The notes beneath the pieces are model-generated. The model had not been told where the DNA came from, did not search any database, and saw only the letters and a list, made by a program, of their open reading frames with translations. Shown one piece after another: positions 5,663-6,213 of a DNA stretch of 6,213 nucleotides (its first letter is position 1; the number at the start of each line of letters is the position of its first letter). The stretch comes from Burkholderiaceae bacterium. GTDB taxonomy: Bacteria > Pseudomonadota > Gammaproteobacteria > Burkholderiales > Burkholderiaceae_C. The stretch spans positions 1 through 6,213 of the forward strand of contig JALRFN010000393.1 of the NCBI GenBank assembly GCA_023268425.1, written 5' to 3'. A program made the translations under genes and the position numbers.

Positions 5663-5986
5663 ATGCCCATTTATGCCTATCGTTGCAGCGCCTGTGGCCA
5701 CGCCAAGGATGTGTTGCAGAAAATGTCTGATGCGCCTTTGAGCATTTGCCCCGCATGCGGCGCCGAGAGCTTTGCCAAACAGTTGACCGCTGCCGGTTTC
5801 CAGCTCAAGGGCTCTGGCTGGTATGTGACCGATTTCCGTGGCGGCTCGGGGGGTACCTCTGCGGTGGCCACAGGTGCGGCGGCAGCCGGTGCGACAGCGT
5901 CGGCCGAAAGCAGCGCTTCTACCGCCGATGCCGCCCCGGCCGCAGGCTGCGGCGGCAGCTGCGCCTGCCATCCCTCTTCTTCCTGA
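5663..5986 (+). CDS. FmdB-type putative regulatory zinc-ribbon protein
   Basis: This 107-residue protein starts MPIYAYRCSACGH, the hallmark of the FmdB zinc-ribbon family (PF09723, CxxC_CXXC_SSSS). One zinc is expected between Cys8-x-x-Cys11 and Cys29-x-x-Cys32 (CPACG). The family name comes from a proposed regulator of formamidase expression in Methylophilus; no general function is established. After the ribbon, the segment LKGSGWYVTDFRG (48-60) is conserved in this family. It is followed by a low-complexity Ala/Ser/Gly/Thr linker (about 61-94) and a second small Cys/His cluster, CGGSCACH (Cys96, Cys100, Cys102, His103), which might bind another metal. The ATG at 5663 is the only sensible start; the Shine-Dalgarno is weak (GAGA) and the leader is T-rich. 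The DUF502 gene follows after nine bases, implying an operon. Confidence 0.92.
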   Translation: MPIYAYRCSACGHAKDVLQKMSDAPLSICPACGAESFAKQLTAAGFQLKGSGWYVTDFRGGSGGTSAVATGAAAAGATASAESSASTADAAPAAGCGGSCACHPSSS

Positions 5987-5995
5987 TCGATTTTC

Positions 5996-6213
5996 ATGAG
6001 CCGTCACTTGCGCCAATACTTCATTACCGGCTTGCTGGTGTGGCTGCCTATGGCCGTGACGGTCTGGGTGATCACCTGGCTTTATGGTTTGCTCGACGGC
6101 ATTTTTCGCAATGTCCTGTCGGCCTCCAATGCGGTGTTCCCGGGGCAAGCCCAGGTGGCGCAAATCGCCAACGCGCCAGGCCTTGGCGTGTTGGTGGTGG
6201 TCATCGTCATCCT
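5996..6213 (+). CDS. DUF502 family integral membrane protein, 3' truncated
   Basis: Only the first 72 residues are inside the window; the frame is open to the right edge. The start MSRHLRQYFITGLLVWLPMA, a first transmembrane helix at about 9-33, the LLDGIF segment after it, and PGLGVL at 61-66 leading into a second hydrophobic stretch are the typical N-terminal layout of DUF502 proteins (PF04367). These are short membrane proteins of unknown function, usually about 200 residues. The ATG at 5996 follows the zinc-ribbon stop by nine bases without a good Shine-Dalgarno, so it is probably translated from the same transcript. In Burkholderiales I would expect aspS (aspartyl-tRNA synthetase) next; this is from recollection of gene order and lies outside the window. 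Confidence 0.88.
   Translation, partial: MSRHLRQYFITGLLVWLPMAVTVWVITWLYGLLDGIFRNVLSASNAVFPGQAQVAQIANAPGLGVLVVVIVI

Noticed and set aside
1..6213. Mobile element, phage, defence system, CRISPR array, tRNA or rRNA
   Set aside because: No transposase or integrase motifs, no spaced direct repeats, no cloverleaf or rRNA-like stretches and no change in base composition were seen. All genes fit conserved housekeeping families.

Overview
The window is an ordinary, densely packed, all-plus-strand housekeeping segment from a betaproteobacterium. The gene order (FAD-oxidoreductase tail, HIT protein, DUF971, ubiE, Tim44-like, ubiJ, ubiB, FmdB-type zinc ribbon, DUF502) is one I associate with Burkholderiales. 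Fairly high GC together with heavy use of the leucine codon TTG fits Comamonadaceae (Limnohabitans/Rhodoferax-like). The genus is inference, not something the sequence proves.

Layout. (1) Positions 2-787 are the C-terminal end of a large FAD/Fe-S oxidoreductase carrying two cysteine-rich CCG domains. (2) 787-1215 is a HIT-family protein and 1212-1613 a DUF971 protein. These three genes overlap at their stop/start codons (TGATG and ATGA), so they are probably translationally coupled. (3) A GC-rich hairpin spans the DUF971 stop codon, and after a 35-base gap comes the ubiquinone block: ubiE (1649-2380), a secreted or membrane-anchored Tim44-like protein (2398-3363), ubiJ (3405-3971) and ubiB (3982-5538). 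(4) The only sizeable non-coding gap, 5539-5662 (124 bases), holds a recognisable sigma70-type promoter with a perfect TATAAT. It drives a short zinc-ribbon gene (5663-5986) followed by a membrane protein of the DUF502 family that runs off the end of the window (5996 onward).

How the genes work together. UbiE performs the C-methylation step of ubiquinone (and menaquinone, where present) synthesis. UbiJ is a lipid-binding accessory factor of the soluble Ubi complex. UbiB is a membrane-associated atypical kinase/ATPase needed for coenzyme Q production. The block is therefore the betaproteobacterial version of the E. coli ubiE-ubiJ-ubiB operon, with a Tim44-like gene inserted between ubiE and ubiJ. 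The upstream flavin/Fe-S oxidoreductase may feed electrons to the quinone pool, but its substrate cannot be read from the sequence.

I see no mobile element, CRISPR array, tRNA, rRNA, phage gene or clearly novel system. The findings are modest: the Tim44-like insertion, the hairpin at the DUF971/ubiE junction, starts without visible ribosome-binding sites, and the leader of the zinc-ribbon gene.
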